DNA of 64,000 nucleotides, taken from positions 124,001 through 188,000 of the forward strand of contig CAJQQE010000014.1 of assembly GCA_905480395.1 (NCBI GenBank), written 5' to 3'. The notes beneath the pieces are model-generated. The model did no database searches and was not told the origin of the DNA. It worked only from the letters and a program-made list of their open reading frames with translations. Origin of the DNA: an uncultured Phycisphaerales bacterium. Its GTDB lineage: Bacteria > Planctomycetota > Phycisphaerae > Phycisphaerales > SM1A02. The position numbers and the translations under genes are program-made. Positions 55,508 to 64,000 of the stretch are shown piece by piece (positions within the stretch are counted from its first letter, which is position 1; each line of letters begins with the position of its first letter).

Positions 55508-56623
55508 TCAAAGAGTATTCGACGACAAGCGATCCAATACCCGCGCCGCAGTCCCCCGGACTGCGGCGTCTTCATGCAAATCACCGGCAAGTTCCTGAAT
55601 CCGATCGAGCAACGCCGCATGCCCTGGTGCTTCGGGTTGTTCTCGCAAAATGTTTCCGGCGCACACCAAGGCGTTCCGTTTCCACATGCCCAAGGCGGCT
55701 CGTTTGGCGGCGGTGCCTTCGAGCACCTCTTGACGTGATGAGTCGCTCCAACCGAGCACTCCAAGAAGGTCAAAGTCTGAGTGCCGTTCCGCGTAGTCCG
55801 GGTGGATTGGCAAGACTCCTCGCCGCTTCTTGCGACTGGCATGCGGGCAGACCTCCTGACAGATATCGCATCCGAAGAGCCAGTCCCCAGTGGAAGTTTC
55901 CAACCTTGGCTCGATCTCGCCCCGATGCTCGATCGTGGTGTACGCGAGGCATCGGGTCGCGTCGACCGAAAAGGGTGTGATGGCGTCGGTTGGGCAGGCG
56001 TCGATGCACCGCGAGCAGGTACCACAAGGATCGGCCCGCGCCGACCTCGGCGGGGTCGGCGTCAGTTTCGCGGTCGAGACGATGCCGCCAAGCAGCATCC
56101 AGCTTCCCACTCCCGGTTCAATCAAGAGCGTGTTCTTCCCGACCAAGCCCAGCCCCGCCCGCATGGCGTGTTCGCGTTCGAGTAGCGGCGCCGTATCAAC
56201 GCACGGTCGAAAGTGATGGCTTGGCAGAATCTCCCCGAGTTCGCGGGCGAGTCGAACCAAGCGACGCTTCATGGCTTTATGATAGTCCCGGCCGCGGGCG
56301 TATCGGGCGATGCGTCCCCGCGGGGCGGAAGAGGGATCGACCCGATCTCGACGGCCATCGTGATACCGATCGGCCACCATGATGATCGAGGTCGCCCCCG
56401 GAACGTAGGTCTCGGGGGCCAGCCGTTCCTCGATGCGTCGCTGAAGATAGTCCATGGACCCGTGCTGACCTGAAGCAATCCAGTTTCGGACGTGTTCTTC
56501 GTGCGAAGTGGGGAGCGCGTCACAGACTCCCGCGAGTGCAAAATCAAGTTCGCGACATCGTGCGAGGACCCGCCGAGTCAGTTCGTCTGGGTCGGGCTCC
56601 GCCGCACTCCCGCCGACCCTCAT
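55508..56623 (-). CDS. queG: Epoxyqueuosine reductase QueG
   Basis: Performs the last step of queuosine biosynthesis, reducing epoxyqueuosine in tRNA; a cobalamin and [4Fe-4S] enzyme. 371 residues from the ATG at 56623, fixed by overlap with the hpnE stop. Seen are the TSIIMVADRYHDG strand, HFRPCVDTAPLLEREHAMRA, GLGLVGKNTLLIEPGVGSWM, then two ferredoxin clusters CGTCSRCIDACPTDAI and CDICQEVCPHA. C-terminal HEAT-like helices close it. Its coupling to squalene genes is unexpected. Confidence 0.94.
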   Translation of the reverse strand: MRVGGSAAEPDPDELTRRVLARCRELDFALAGVCDALPTSHEEHVRNWIASGQHGSMDYLQRRIEERLAPETYVPGATSIIMVADRYHDGRRDRVDPSSAPRGRIARYARGRDYHKAMKRRLVRLARELGEILPSHHFRPCVDTAPLLEREHAMRAGLGLVGKNTLLIEPGVGSWMLLGGIVSTAKLTPTPPRSARADPCGTCSRCIDACPTDAITPFSVDATRCLAYTTIEHRGEIEPRLETSTGDWLFGCDICQEVCPHASRKKRRGVLPIHPDYAERHSDFDLLGVLGWSDSSRQEVLEGTAAKRAALGMWKRNALVCAGNILREQPEAPGHAALLDRIQELAGDLHEDAAVRGTAARVLDRLSSNTL

Positions 56624-58017
56624 CGAAGGCCCATCCAACGAGCGAGCGGTCCCGGCGGAACGTCGCGGATCACGCCACCGACGCCCGAGACGGCCTTCGC
56701 CGCCGCGTAACCACTCCGTGCGGCACCCTCCATGGTGGCTGGCCAGCCCGTATCGCACCAATCACCCGCGAGATACAGATTCGGAATGCCCAGGCCACCT
56801 GATCTCGCAGACGGACGAATCGAGTCGATTCCGGGGCAGGCTCGGAACGTGGCTCGTTTCTCTTTGACACTTCGAACCTCGACCGGTATCAACCCCCGAC
56901 TCGCCGGCATTGCCCAGTGCAGATCGTCGAGTACCCGAGCGGTGATGGTCGACTCATCAAGGTCCATCCAGTCGTCGGCAGCACTGATGACTGCGTGCAC
57001 GTGATACAGACCTGATTCATCCCGGCCCTTGTTGAAGAACCAGTGCGTCGCCCGGCCCGCGAGGACAAGATGCGGATAGGTTCGGGCGTCGTCCACGAGC
57101 ACGGGTGACTTGAAGAACAGATGCACGCCGAGAATCGGACTGTGCTCGAATCGATGAAGGTTCGCCAACCTCGGGTCAGCAGCCTCCATTGGACGCGAGA
57201 CGATTTTCGCGAGCCGATCGGGCGGGACGGTGCTGACGATCGCGGCGGCGGAGAGAAGCCCCTCGTCGGTGACCACACCGTTGGCGCGAATGCCGTCAAA
57301 GGCAATGCCTCGAACACGACTTCCCAGTCGGATCTCGCCGCCGGCGGCCTCAAGGACTGCCGCGGCGGGATCGTAGAGCGCTCGGAGATCGCAGGTGGCA
57401 AGGCCCATCGTCGCCTGCCAGCCACCGGCCAAGAAACTCTCTTGAAAGACCTGCATGGCGTGATTCCCCGCCACCTCGTGACAAGGAAGATTACAGGCGC
57501 TGATGACTACTGGATCCCAGAAAAGCCGCCGCGCATCTTCAGACTGTCCGGTCTCGGCGAGGAAGTCCGCAAACGGTCGATTCGCCCAGTCCATTCGCCC
57601 TGCAAACCCCATTCGGATCAGACGCAGCATGGCCTGTCCGATCAGGATTTTGGTGTCCGTCGACAGGAGCCTCATCCTCAGGAATGCCGGGCCGAACTGG
57701 CCAGGCGCCGGCAATGGAGAGGCGCGGAGCCGATCGGGACGACGAGGCGGATTCGCCCACCAGGTTTCAGGATGCCATTCGATTTGGTCTGCGACACCGA
57801 GCCGCTGATAGAGATCCAGGATGTTCGAACAACAGCCCATCACCACGTGTTGACAGTTATCGAGTACTCGGCCTGATCGGGGATCATCGAAGCTGGTCGC
57901 GCGGCCCCCTAGTTTTCCTCGGGTCTCCAGCAGAATGGGCCTCCATCCTGCTTCCGCAAGCCGAATCGCCGCCGCGATTCCCGCGACCCCACCACCGATG
58001 ACGATCGCACGCCTCAT
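56620..58017 (-). CDS. hpnE: Hydroxysqualene dehydroxylase HpnE
   Basis: A FAD amine-oxidase-like protein that reduces hydroxysqualene to squalene. 465 residues; the ATG at 58017 overlaps the hpnD stop. The FAD site is AIVIGGGVAGIAAAIRLAEAG, with LGGRATSFDDPRSGRVLDN and the HpnE-typical CQHVVMGCCSNILDL. The C-terminal end has GIPNLYLAGDWCDTGWPATM and EGAARSGYAAA. All three squalene enzymes are present, so the assignment is stronger than from the oxidase fold alone. Confidence 0.9.
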   Translation of the reverse strand: MRRAIVIGGGVAGIAAAIRLAEAGWRPILLETRGKLGGRATSFDDPRSGRVLDNCQHVVMGCCSNILDLYQRLGVADQIEWHPETWWANPPRRPDRLRASPLPAPGQFGPAFLRMRLLSTDTKILIGQAMLRLIRMGFAGRMDWANRPFADFLAETGQSEDARRLFWDPVVISACNLPCHEVAGNHAMQVFQESFLAGGWQATMGLATCDLRALYDPAAAVLEAAGGEIRLGSRVRGIAFDGIRANGVVTDEGLLSAAAIVSTVPPDRLAKIVSRPMEAADPRLANLHRFEHSPILGVHLFFKSPVLVDDARTYPHLVLAGRATHWFFNKGRDESGLYHVHAVISAADDWMDLDESTITARVLDDLHWAMPASRGLIPVEVRSVKEKRATFRACPGIDSIRPSARSGGLGIPNLYLAGDWCDTGWPATMEGAARSGYAAAKAVSGVGGVIRDVPPGPLARWMGLR

Positions 58018-58898
58018 GAGATACCACTCCGGGCGAGCCGTTTTGCGCGCCACGCGATCGACATCTTCCGCATCGACCCCAATCTCACTCGTTCCCTGAC
58101 GACTCGACGTGGATCACTCGCGATGCGTTCGAGTAGACCTCGGTAGATCTCCGTCATCGCCCAACTGGTCGCCCGGCACTCGCTGGAAATGTGTTGGTCG
58201 AGCCCACTCGACCGACGATACAACTCCGCGGCGTGCTCGATCTGGGCATCGAGGAACCGTCGGCATCGAGCCGGGTCCCGCCAAGCCAGCAGATCCTCGA
58301 TCGAGAGCCCCTCGGCCGCGAGTTCGTCGGCCGGCAGGTACACCCGATCACGCTCGTGATCCTCCCGGAGATCCCGAAGGATGTTGGTCAACTGAAGGGC
58401 TTTTCCGCGATCCACCGCCATCTGCTCGATCGCCGGGTCGGCATCGGTACCCCAGATCTGGATGCAAATCAGCCCCACCGTGGAGGCAACCTGCCAACAG
58501 AATTGCTCTAGCGTCGCTCGATCCGGACACCGACGCCAGACGAGATCTGATTCCTGCCCGTCGATCATCGACTCGAACGGCCCAATCGACAGTTCGTAAC
58601 GGTTGATGGTGTCGGAGAATGCCCGCCAAAATGGATCCGGCCCAGCGATTTCGCCGCCGAATGCCGCCCGAGTCTTCGATCTAAACGCCAGCAGCCCGGA
58701 CCGCCGTGCCTCGATCTCCAAACGAGGCTCGTCCGCCAGATCGTCCACCATTCGCATCCATGCATAGATCGCATACAACGCCGATCGCCGAGGCTCCGGC
58801 GTGAGCCGTAACCCGTACCAGAAGTTCTTCGCCCGGCGACGGACGATGCGGCCGCAGTCTGCGTAGGCCCCGGCAAGCTGAGGATCCATGGTCAACAT
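58014..58898 (-). CDS. hpnD: Presqualene diphosphate synthase HpnD
   Basis: A squalene/phytoene synthase-family enzyme joining two farnesyl diphosphates. 294 residues; ATG 58898 is selected since GAGGGAG sits just upstream and it overlaps hpnC by only seven bases. The aspartate-rich motifs are MRMVDDLADEPR near the N-terminus and LTNILRDLREDHERDRVYLP later, which bind Mg-diphosphate. HpnD versus phytoene synthase follows from HpnC and HpnE neighbours. Confidence 0.9.
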   Translation of the reverse strand: MLTMDPQLAGAYADCGRIVRRRAKNFWYGLRLTPEPRRSALYAIYAWMRMVDDLADEPRLEIEARRSGLLAFRSKTRAAFGGEIAGPDPFWRAFSDTINRYELSIGPFESMIDGQESDLVWRRCPDRATLEQFCWQVASTVGLICIQIWGTDADPAIEQMAVDRGKALQLTNILRDLREDHERDRVYLPADELAAEGLSIEDLLAWRDPARCRRFLDAQIEHAAELYRRSSGLDQHISSECRATSWAMTEIYRGLLERIASDPRRVVRERVRLGSMRKMSIAWRAKRLARSGIS

Positions 58899-59881
58899 GA
58901 TGGCTCCCTCTGAGGCGGTGCCGTCTGCCGTGAACCTCGGGTCGTCAGCCAAGCTTTGGCGAGGATGATGAGTTTTCCGATCGGTCCGATCGTCGGTCGA
59001 TTGACCGTGGTTTCATAGTCCCAGTCTTCGATCCGTCGTAACAAACTCGCGCCCCCACCACCCAGTACCTCGATGACTGGAGCCGCTCGAGGTCCGAGCA
59101 GCCCCGGAAGTTCCGAGCCGAAGGAATACAACGGCCAGGTTCGATCGACACAGGCCCGCACCAGCCCCCGCGATTCCTCCAGGAACGTCGCATCCGACGC
59201 CCAACCTTGCGTTGCCGTCGTTCGGAAGCGAGTTTCGAAGTGATCGATCTCGATCATTTCCCTCGGGATGTAGATGCGATCTCGGTCCAGGAGATCCCGA
59301 CGAAGATCCTGCCAGTGATTCGTCAATTGAAGCGCGGTGCAAATCGCATCCGATCGTTCCAATTGCGCTGGCGATCCTGGTTCATCAAGGAGCTTGAGTA
59401 CCAGTCGACCGACCGGATCCGCACTCCGCCGGCAGTAGTCGATTAACTGATCCCAAGTCTCGTATCGGGTCACGGTCTGATCCTGCTCAAACGCAGAAAT
59501 GAGGTCGAGGAACGGCCCTTGTTCCAAATCAAAACGCTCAATGGTCGGTTGCAGGGCTCGAAAGACCCAGTGCCTTGGATTCCCATTCCAGGCGGCATCA
59601 ACTTCCGATTTCCACCAGTCCAGAAGCTCGAGCGAACGACGGGGATCACCCATCTCATCACTGAGATCGTCGGCGGTACGGCAAAACGCATAGACCGCGG
59701 CGAAATCATCACGCACATCGGCGGGGACGAGACGGGTCAGTACCGAGAAATTCTCGCGATGGGACAATGCCAGACGCCGGCTCTGCTCACGAGCCGCGGC
59801 CACGGTGGTGGCCGACCACGACGACGGGTCTGCGTCGGGGCCGTTGAGAACGAGATCTTCGTGAATGCGTCGGTCGGCCAT
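58892..59881 (-). CDS. hpnC: Hydroxysqualene synthase HpnC
   Basis: The second synthase-family member, turning presqualene diphosphate into hydroxysqualene. 329 residues from ATG 59881 (MADRRIHEDLVLNG). Metal motifs are YAFCRTADDLSDEMGD and LTNHWQDLRRDLLDRDRIYIP, with REMIEIDHFE following. It leads the coupled hpnC-hpnD-hpnE-queG operon and is divergent from ispH, so isoprenoid supply and use share a promoter region. Confidence 0.9.
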   Translation of the reverse strand: MADRRIHEDLVLNGPDADPSSWSATTVAAAREQSRRLALSHRENFSVLTRLVPADVRDDFAAVYAFCRTADDLSDEMGDPRRSLELLDWWKSEVDAAWNGNPRHWVFRALQPTIERFDLEQGPFLDLISAFEQDQTVTRYETWDQLIDYCRRSADPVGRLVLKLLDEPGSPAQLERSDAICTALQLTNHWQDLRRDLLDRDRIYIPREMIEIDHFETRFRTTATQGWASDATFLEESRGLVRACVDRTWPLYSFGSELPGLLGPRAAPVIEVLGGGGASLLRRIEDWDYETTVNRPTIGPIGKLIILAKAWLTTRGSRQTAPPQREPSC

Positions 59882-60062
59882 CTGCGGGTTCCCGACGGAA
59901 AAAGCGTCGATGAACGAGTGTAGCCGGGTTCGACGCCTTCGCGGGCGGTCAATACCGAATACGCGGTGGTTGGACACCTCAAATCGCGGTGATCTGGGGT
60001 CGGACTGCTATCATTGGGGAATTCCGTTTCATCCGGATCTCCCTTCCGTTCGAGTCAAAACC

Positions 60063-61121
60063 ATGAAACTGATCCTCGCGAATCCCCGCGGCTTCTGTGC
60101 CGGCGTCAACATGGCCATCGCCGTGGTCGACGAACTCTTGGAACTCTTCCCGGATGAGACGATCTGCGTCTATCACGAGATCGTCCACAACCGACACGTC
60201 GTGGACCGTTTCCGATCTCAGGGGATTATCTTCGTGGAGTCAATCGAAGAGACGCCCGAAAACGCCGTCGTCGTCTTCAGTGCGCATGGCGTCAGCCCCA
60301 AGATCCGGGCGCAGGCCGCCAAACGAAAACTCGTCTCCATCGACGCCACCTGCCCGCTGGTGACCAAAGTGCATGCGGAGGCCATCCGATATGCCAAGCG
60401 TGGCTGGCAGATCCTTCTGATCGGCCACGCTGATCATCAAGAGGTGATCGGTACCCGGGGCGAAGCACCGGAGGCGATCCAGATTGTGGAAACGCTCGAA
60501 GATATTCCAAATCTTCGAATCGACGATCCCGAGAAATTGATCTACCTCACCCAAACGACGCTCTCCACCGACGATGCCGGCCTCATCATTTCGGCGTTGA
60601 AGAAAGCGATCCCCAGCATCAAGGCGCCGCCGAGCGAGGACATCTGCTACGCCACAACCAATCGGCAGGCCGCGGTCCGAGCGATCGCTCCTGACTGTGA
60701 TCTGGCGCTGGTGATCGGGAGCCAGAACAGCTCCAACAGCGTCCGATTGACGGAGATTTCCAAGAACGTCGGGACACCGGCGAAGCTGATCGATGACCGA
60801 AGCGAAATCCAAGATGAGTGGTTTGACGGGGTCGAAACGGTACTCATCACCGCGGGTGCCAGTGCCCCGGAGGACTTGGTCAACGATCTCGTGCTCTATC
60901 TCATCGATCGATTCGGTGGTGAGGTTGAACAACGAGATATCGATCGCGAGTCGATCAGCTTTGGACTGCCCGGTTCGCTCAAACAACTCATGCGATCCCG
61001 CGGGCTTGATCCCAAGGATCGAAAGATCACCGTCGACGGCGCGGGCGAACTAGACCGAATTCTCGACGCCAAAGGCATTCGCCATCGAACGGTCGACCTC
61101 ACAATTGGCGCCTCAAATTGA
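60063..61121 (+). CDS. ispH: 4-hydroxy-3-methylbut-2-enyl diphosphate reductase IspH
   Basis: The last enzyme of the non-mevalonate isoprenoid pathway, an Fe-S protein making IPP and DMAPP. 352 residues. The cluster cysteines are C12 in PRGFCAGVNMAI, the one in SIDATCPLVTKVH and the one in SEDICYATTNRQ. Active-site HEIVHNRHVV and VVFSAHGVSP are intact, with SQNSSNSVRL at the ligand site. TATCAT (60009-60014) may be its -10. Start ATG at 60063; the frame is open upstream but antisense to hpnC. Confidence 0.96.
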   Translation: MKLILANPRGFCAGVNMAIAVVDELLELFPDETICVYHEIVHNRHVVDRFRSQGIIFVESIEETPENAVVVFSAHGVSPKIRAQAAKRKLVSIDATCPLVTKVHAEAIRYAKRGWQILLIGHADHQEVIGTRGEAPEAIQIVETLEDIPNLRIDDPEKLIYLTQTTLSTDDAGLIISALKKAIPSIKAPPSEDICYATTNRQAAVRAIAPDCDLALVIGSQNSSNSVRLTEISKNVGTPAKLIDDRSEIQDEWFDGVETVLITAGASAPEDLVNDLVLYLIDRFGGEVEQRDIDRESISFGLPGSLKQLMRSRGLDPKDRKITVDGAGELDRILDAKGIRHRTVDLTIGASN

Positions 61122-62281
61122 TCGATCAGACCCAAACAAATGCTGAACGCGAAGACGCCCTCCCCCGAGTGGTGGAAAGACCGAGCATCTTTGATCACGA
61201 TCCCGAATCGCTGCGGGCGTGGGCCGTAGCGCATGATCTCCCGAAATTTCTTGGCGATCAGGTTCTGAAGTGGGTCTACGAGCGCGGCGTTCTGGATCCG
61301 GCCGCGATGTCCGACGTGTCGAAGCGAGGCCGAAGACTCCTCTCGGAACATCTTCGCTTTGGAGAAGGCGTCGAGCTTGCACATCCGATCGCATCCGATG
61401 GCACCAGCAAAATCCTCCTCGGGTGGCCCGATCCTGACGACACCCCGAGCCAAGGCTCGCTTTCGGTCCTGAATAACGAGCCTTCTTGGCAGACTGAATG
61501 CGTGATGATCCCGACCGAAAGCCGCCGCACCGGGTGCATTTCGAGCCAAGTGGGTTGCCCGGTCGGTTGCCGATTCTGTGCGAGCGGTCTCGGTGGACTC
61601 GATGGCAACCTCTCCCGCGGAAGAATCGTCGAGCAAGCCTGGCGACTCGGACGTCTTCCCGGCGGGACGCGACTCAGCAACTTGGTCTTCATGGGCATGG
61701 GCGAACCGCTGGCTAACTTCTCCGCAGTGACCGAGGCGATCCGGACCATTCACGCCCCGTGGGGACTCGGCATCTCCGCCCGTCGGATTACCGTCTCGAC
61801 CGTCGGGCTTCCCGCAGCGATTCGTCGCTTCGCGACTTTCGACCTCCCGGTGACCCTCGCCTTGAGCCTTCACGCGCCAAACGACGAACTTCGTCGAGAA
61901 ATTATTCCCTGGGCACAGTACTCCACGGTCTCAGAACTTCTCGACTCCTGCCGAGAGTATTTCAAGAGGTCCGGTCGAGAAATCACCATCGAGTACATCC
62001 TGCTTGGTGGATTCAATGACGGGGTCGAGCACGCCCGAGAATTGGCATCGCATGCCAAGTCCTTGAGATGCAACATCAACCTGATTCGGTACAACGAGGT
62101 GGCGGGACTCCCCTTCCGCCGACCGGCCACCGAGGACGTTCGACGATTTCAGGAAGAACTCCGGCAGCGAGGAATCAACGCCCACATCCGGGCGAGCCGA
62201 GGCCGCGACATCGCTGCGGCCTGCGGGCAACTCCGCCACGAACGACGTACGTCAGGCTCCGACCCTGTCAATCAGGACTGA
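61118..62281 (+). CDS. rlmN: Radical SAM rRNA/tRNA methyltransferase RlmN
   Basis: Methylates C2 of A2503 in 23S rRNA and A37 of some tRNAs. 387 residues. The radical-SAM cysteines are in SQVGCPVGCRFCASG; the second methyl-transfer cysteine is in RASRGRDIAAACGQL. FMGMGEPLANF and VSTVGLPAAI are family segments. The TTG start overlaps the ispH stop (TTGA), so the two are coupled. Its end overlaps the convergent gene by 14 bases. Confidence 0.94.
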   Translation: MIDQTQTNAEREDALPRVVERPSIFDHDPESLRAWAVAHDLPKFLGDQVLKWVYERGVLDPAAMSDVSKRGRRLLSEHLRFGEGVELAHPIASDGTSKILLGWPDPDDTPSQGSLSVLNNEPSWQTECVMIPTESRRTGCISSQVGCPVGCRFCASGLGGLDGNLSRGRIVEQAWRLGRLPGGTRLSNLVFMGMGEPLANFSAVTEAIRTIHAPWGLGISARRITVSTVGLPAAIRRFATFDLPVTLALSLHAPNDELRREIIPWAQYSTVSELLDSCREYFKRSGREITIEYILLGGFNDGVEHARELASHAKSLRCNINLIRYNEVAGLPFRRPATEDVRRFQEELRQRGINAHIRASRGRDIAAACGQLRHERRTSGSDPVNQD

Positions 62282-64000
62282 TCCCATCCGCGGCCTTGGA
62301 ATCTCCCGCCGACGCGAATACCGAAACGGGCGTCTCGTGAAGCCGTCCGTCGGATGCAAGATCATGCCAAGATCGAAGGACCTTGCACCACCGCCGGTAG
62401 GCGTCTGAGTCCCCGCTCTGCGTGATCGCGCGATCAATCCCTGACTCAATCGCAAGTCGCCTCGCTCTTGATTCGCGATCGCCTCGACGTTTTTCGGGAA
62501 TGAACCTCCCGATCCGGGCCACGATCGGAAGTACCCAGTCACGAACCGGAATCTCCGCCCGCATTCGTCGGTCAAAGGCGACCAGATCGATTCGAACCTG
62601 ATAGATCCGCTCCAACCGATCTCCTCGCGCTCGTCGGACTCCGAGCCTTCGTCGCAGTCGACGGCGATGGTCAAGGCTCGTTGCCGCCACCGCCAGCGCA
62701 AAGAGATCGCGTGCGAGCATGGCTTCGCCGAGCGGCAGGACCGCGAGTCGCGTGAGTTCCCGTCCCGTCTCCCCCCGGTCCGCGCGATAGAGCCGTTCGA
62801 TGCGGTGAAGGTATTCGTCAACCAGCGGTTTCCCACCACGCCGGGAGAGACTGGCAACGGCGAGCTGAACATCATCAAATGCGATACGGCCTGCTTCGGT
62901 TTCGAGCAATCCAGGAATGGTTTCCACCAGTCGCCCAATGCGCTGGTCGAGCCAGACCGCGGAAGTCACGCCCCGATGGAGCCGGGTCTCCAGGACGATC
63001 TCACGCCGCCGACGCCCAATCGGCTCGATTCCGGGTGACTTCGACCCCCGATGTTCGACCGGTCGGGAGGCCAGCAGTCGACCAAACCGAAAGGCCTCTC
63101 CACTTCGGCCAAACCCAACTCGTTCGAGTTGCTGCGCCGCATCGGTGATGGCCGTCAGAGATACCGGGATCAAACCACGCTGGTACGCGACTCCTACCAG
63201 AACCACATCCAGTAATCGACGATTTCCAAACTGTTGGAGAACCTGCTTCGAGAATGCCTCCACCCGATCTGCGGGCGTTCCGCATCGGCGTTCAGATTCG
63301 ATCTCAAGCAGCGCGGAAAATTCCGAGGGCGTCGTCCCTTCCTCCGCGGCCAATTCGGTGTTGGCAATGATCGAAGTCACACCGGGCGTGGCGATTTGAA
63401 GCATCGGGTCAGAGACCAGCGCTCGCAGTGTTTCGAGCGGATCAACGCCAATCAGCACATCAGCTTCGCCATAAGGGATGGACGGCACCAGCGTGTCGGC
63501 GGCATTCTCCCGCATTGGACGCGTGAAGAGGACCTGCGTCCACGCGCTTCGCCCCGGGGCAAGCGGCTGAGGAAGCGCCGCCAGACGAACATCGAACCCC
63601 ATGTTCCGTCCCGCGAGCGAAATCAGACTCCCGGCGCCCCCTGGCGAAGTGCCTCGAACCCCCGCAATATGAACCCGCCATCGCCCACTTCCTCGGTGAC
63701 GCGGCGTCGGGGCCGCGATTCCGAGATCCGGTGGAACGGGCACGGCGGGGAGTGGATTGCGCTGGCGAACCAGTTCTGCGATTTCGAGGAGGCGACCAAC
63801 CCTCAAGACGAAAGACCGCTTGAGTCGACTCCGAATCGGTTCAAAACGGTATCGAGCGGTCACGTCATCAGGACTCGGAAGGGTCGGATCAACGGTTGGT
63901 TCGCCGGAAGGCCGCACGCCGCAGGCATCATCGATCCGCGTCTTCACTCGGAGCAATGGTGCGTATCCCAGACGATCAATCTCATCTGGATCTCGAACCA
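62268..64000 (-). CDS. C-terminal part of an indolepyruvate-ferredoxin-oxidoreductase-like protein, 5' end beyond the right edge
   Basis: At least 577 residues; the frame stays open to 64000, so the N-terminus is missing and the TTG at 63956 is not a true start. A segment WRVHIAGVRGTSPGGAGSL followed by GFDVRLAALPQPLAPGRSAW and EADVLIGVDPLETLRALV resembles the gamma (POR) domain of 2-oxoacid oxidoreductases. The remaining 300 residues look like the helical C-terminal region of long fused IorAB-type proteins (YRRWCKVLRSWHDLASDGRL). The usual GxGGqG reads GVRGTS, so it may be divergent. TPP and ferredoxin domains would lie outside the window. Confidence 0.5.
   Translation of the reverse strand, partial: VRDPDEIDRLGYAPLLRVKTRIDDACGVRPSGEPTVDPTLPSPDDVTARYRFEPIRSRLKRSFVLRVGRLLEIAELVRQRNPLPAVPVPPDLGIAAPTPRHRGSGRWRVHIAGVRGTSPGGAGSLISLAGRNMGFDVRLAALPQPLAPGRSAWTQVLFTRPMRENAADTLVPSIPYGEADVLIGVDPLETLRALVSDPMLQIATPGVTSIIANTELAAEEGTTPSEFSALLEIESERRCGTPADRVEAFSKQVLQQFGNRRLLDVVLVGVAYQRGLIPVSLTAITDAAQQLERVGFGRSGEAFRFGRLLASRPVEHRGSKSPGIEPIGRRRREIVLETRLHRGVTSAVWLDQRIGRLVETIPGLLETEAGRIAFDDVQLAVASLSRRGGKPLVDEYLHRIERLYRADRGETGRELTRLAVLPLGEAMLARDLFALAVAATSLDHRRRLRRRLGVRRARGDRLERIYQVRIDLVAFDRRMRAEIPVRDWVLPIVARIGRFIPEKRRGDRESRARRLAIESGIDRAITQSGDSDAYRRWCKVLRSWHDLASDGRLHETPVSVFASAGDSKAADGISPD

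Overview
The window is a GC-rich chromosomal segment (roughly 60 percent GC by eye) with housekeeping gene content. I infer a member of the Planctomycetota, probably Phycisphaerae-like. The reasons are the paired DUF1800/Tat-exported DUF1501 proteins, several very large signal-peptide-bearing proteins of unknown function, the HpnCDE squalene pathway, a cysteine-free FmdB-like protein, and small proteins of a type I associate with that phylum. This is inference from gene content; no 16S gene is present. I see no insertion sequence, prophage, CRISPR array or replication origin.

Layout. 1-2.4 kb: edge fragment, then the c-di-AMP pair cdaA/cdaR. 2.4-8.4 kb: tyrS, transaldolase, pgi, and a cysteine desulfurase translationally coupled to a small PQQ-blade protein. 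8.6-13.4 kb: gamma-glutamyltransferase lipoprotein, a large exported unknown and a His-rich small protein. 13.6-14.5 kb: a solitary NHLP-type RiPP precursor, then tRNA-Leu(CAG) with its own promoter and terminator. 14.6-18.9 kb: a 10-bp tandem repeat holding a possible small ORF, recA with a long low-complexity N-terminus, UDP-glucuronate decarboxylase, anmK. 19.0-28.7 kb: a complete phosphate regulon (phoB, phoR, pstS, pstC, pstA, pstB, phoU, Na/Pi symporter, second PhoU). 28.9-36.9 kb: rnc, rpmH, aroK, PilZ, uppP, and a tight cluster ending in ligA. 36.9-43.4 kb: frameshifted sulfotransferase, hotdog protein, membrane protein, DUF1800/DUF1501 pair, heavy-metal-domain lipoprotein. 43.4-53.4 kb: nrnA-like and ribF facing a large NAD-glutamate dehydrogenase, DUF4139 protein, sugar isomerase-like protein, and an exported protein with a CX4CH motif. 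53.5-64 kb: coiled-coil lipoprotein, the coupled hpnC-hpnD-hpnE-queG operon divergent from ispH-rlmN, and an edge-truncated oxidoreductase-like protein.

How genes work together. The phosphate genes form one same-strand block with ATGA/GTGA overlaps, joining sensing (PhoR/PhoB), ABC import (PstSCAB), a symporter and two PhoU-type regulators. IspH supplies isoprenoid precursors next to the three squalene-forming enzymes. cdaA/cdaR, uppP and anmK touch cell-envelope homeostasis.

The most interesting signals are the orphan RiPP precursor (13604-13915), the DGA-to-DLA change in the diadenylate cyclase, a recurring class of 8-12 bp tandem repeats at several loci (one inside the recA N-terminus, one inside a signal peptide, one in a small ORF with a strong ribosome-binding site), a cysteine-free FmdB-like protein, and an intrinsic terminator lying in the leader of the gene at 51845.
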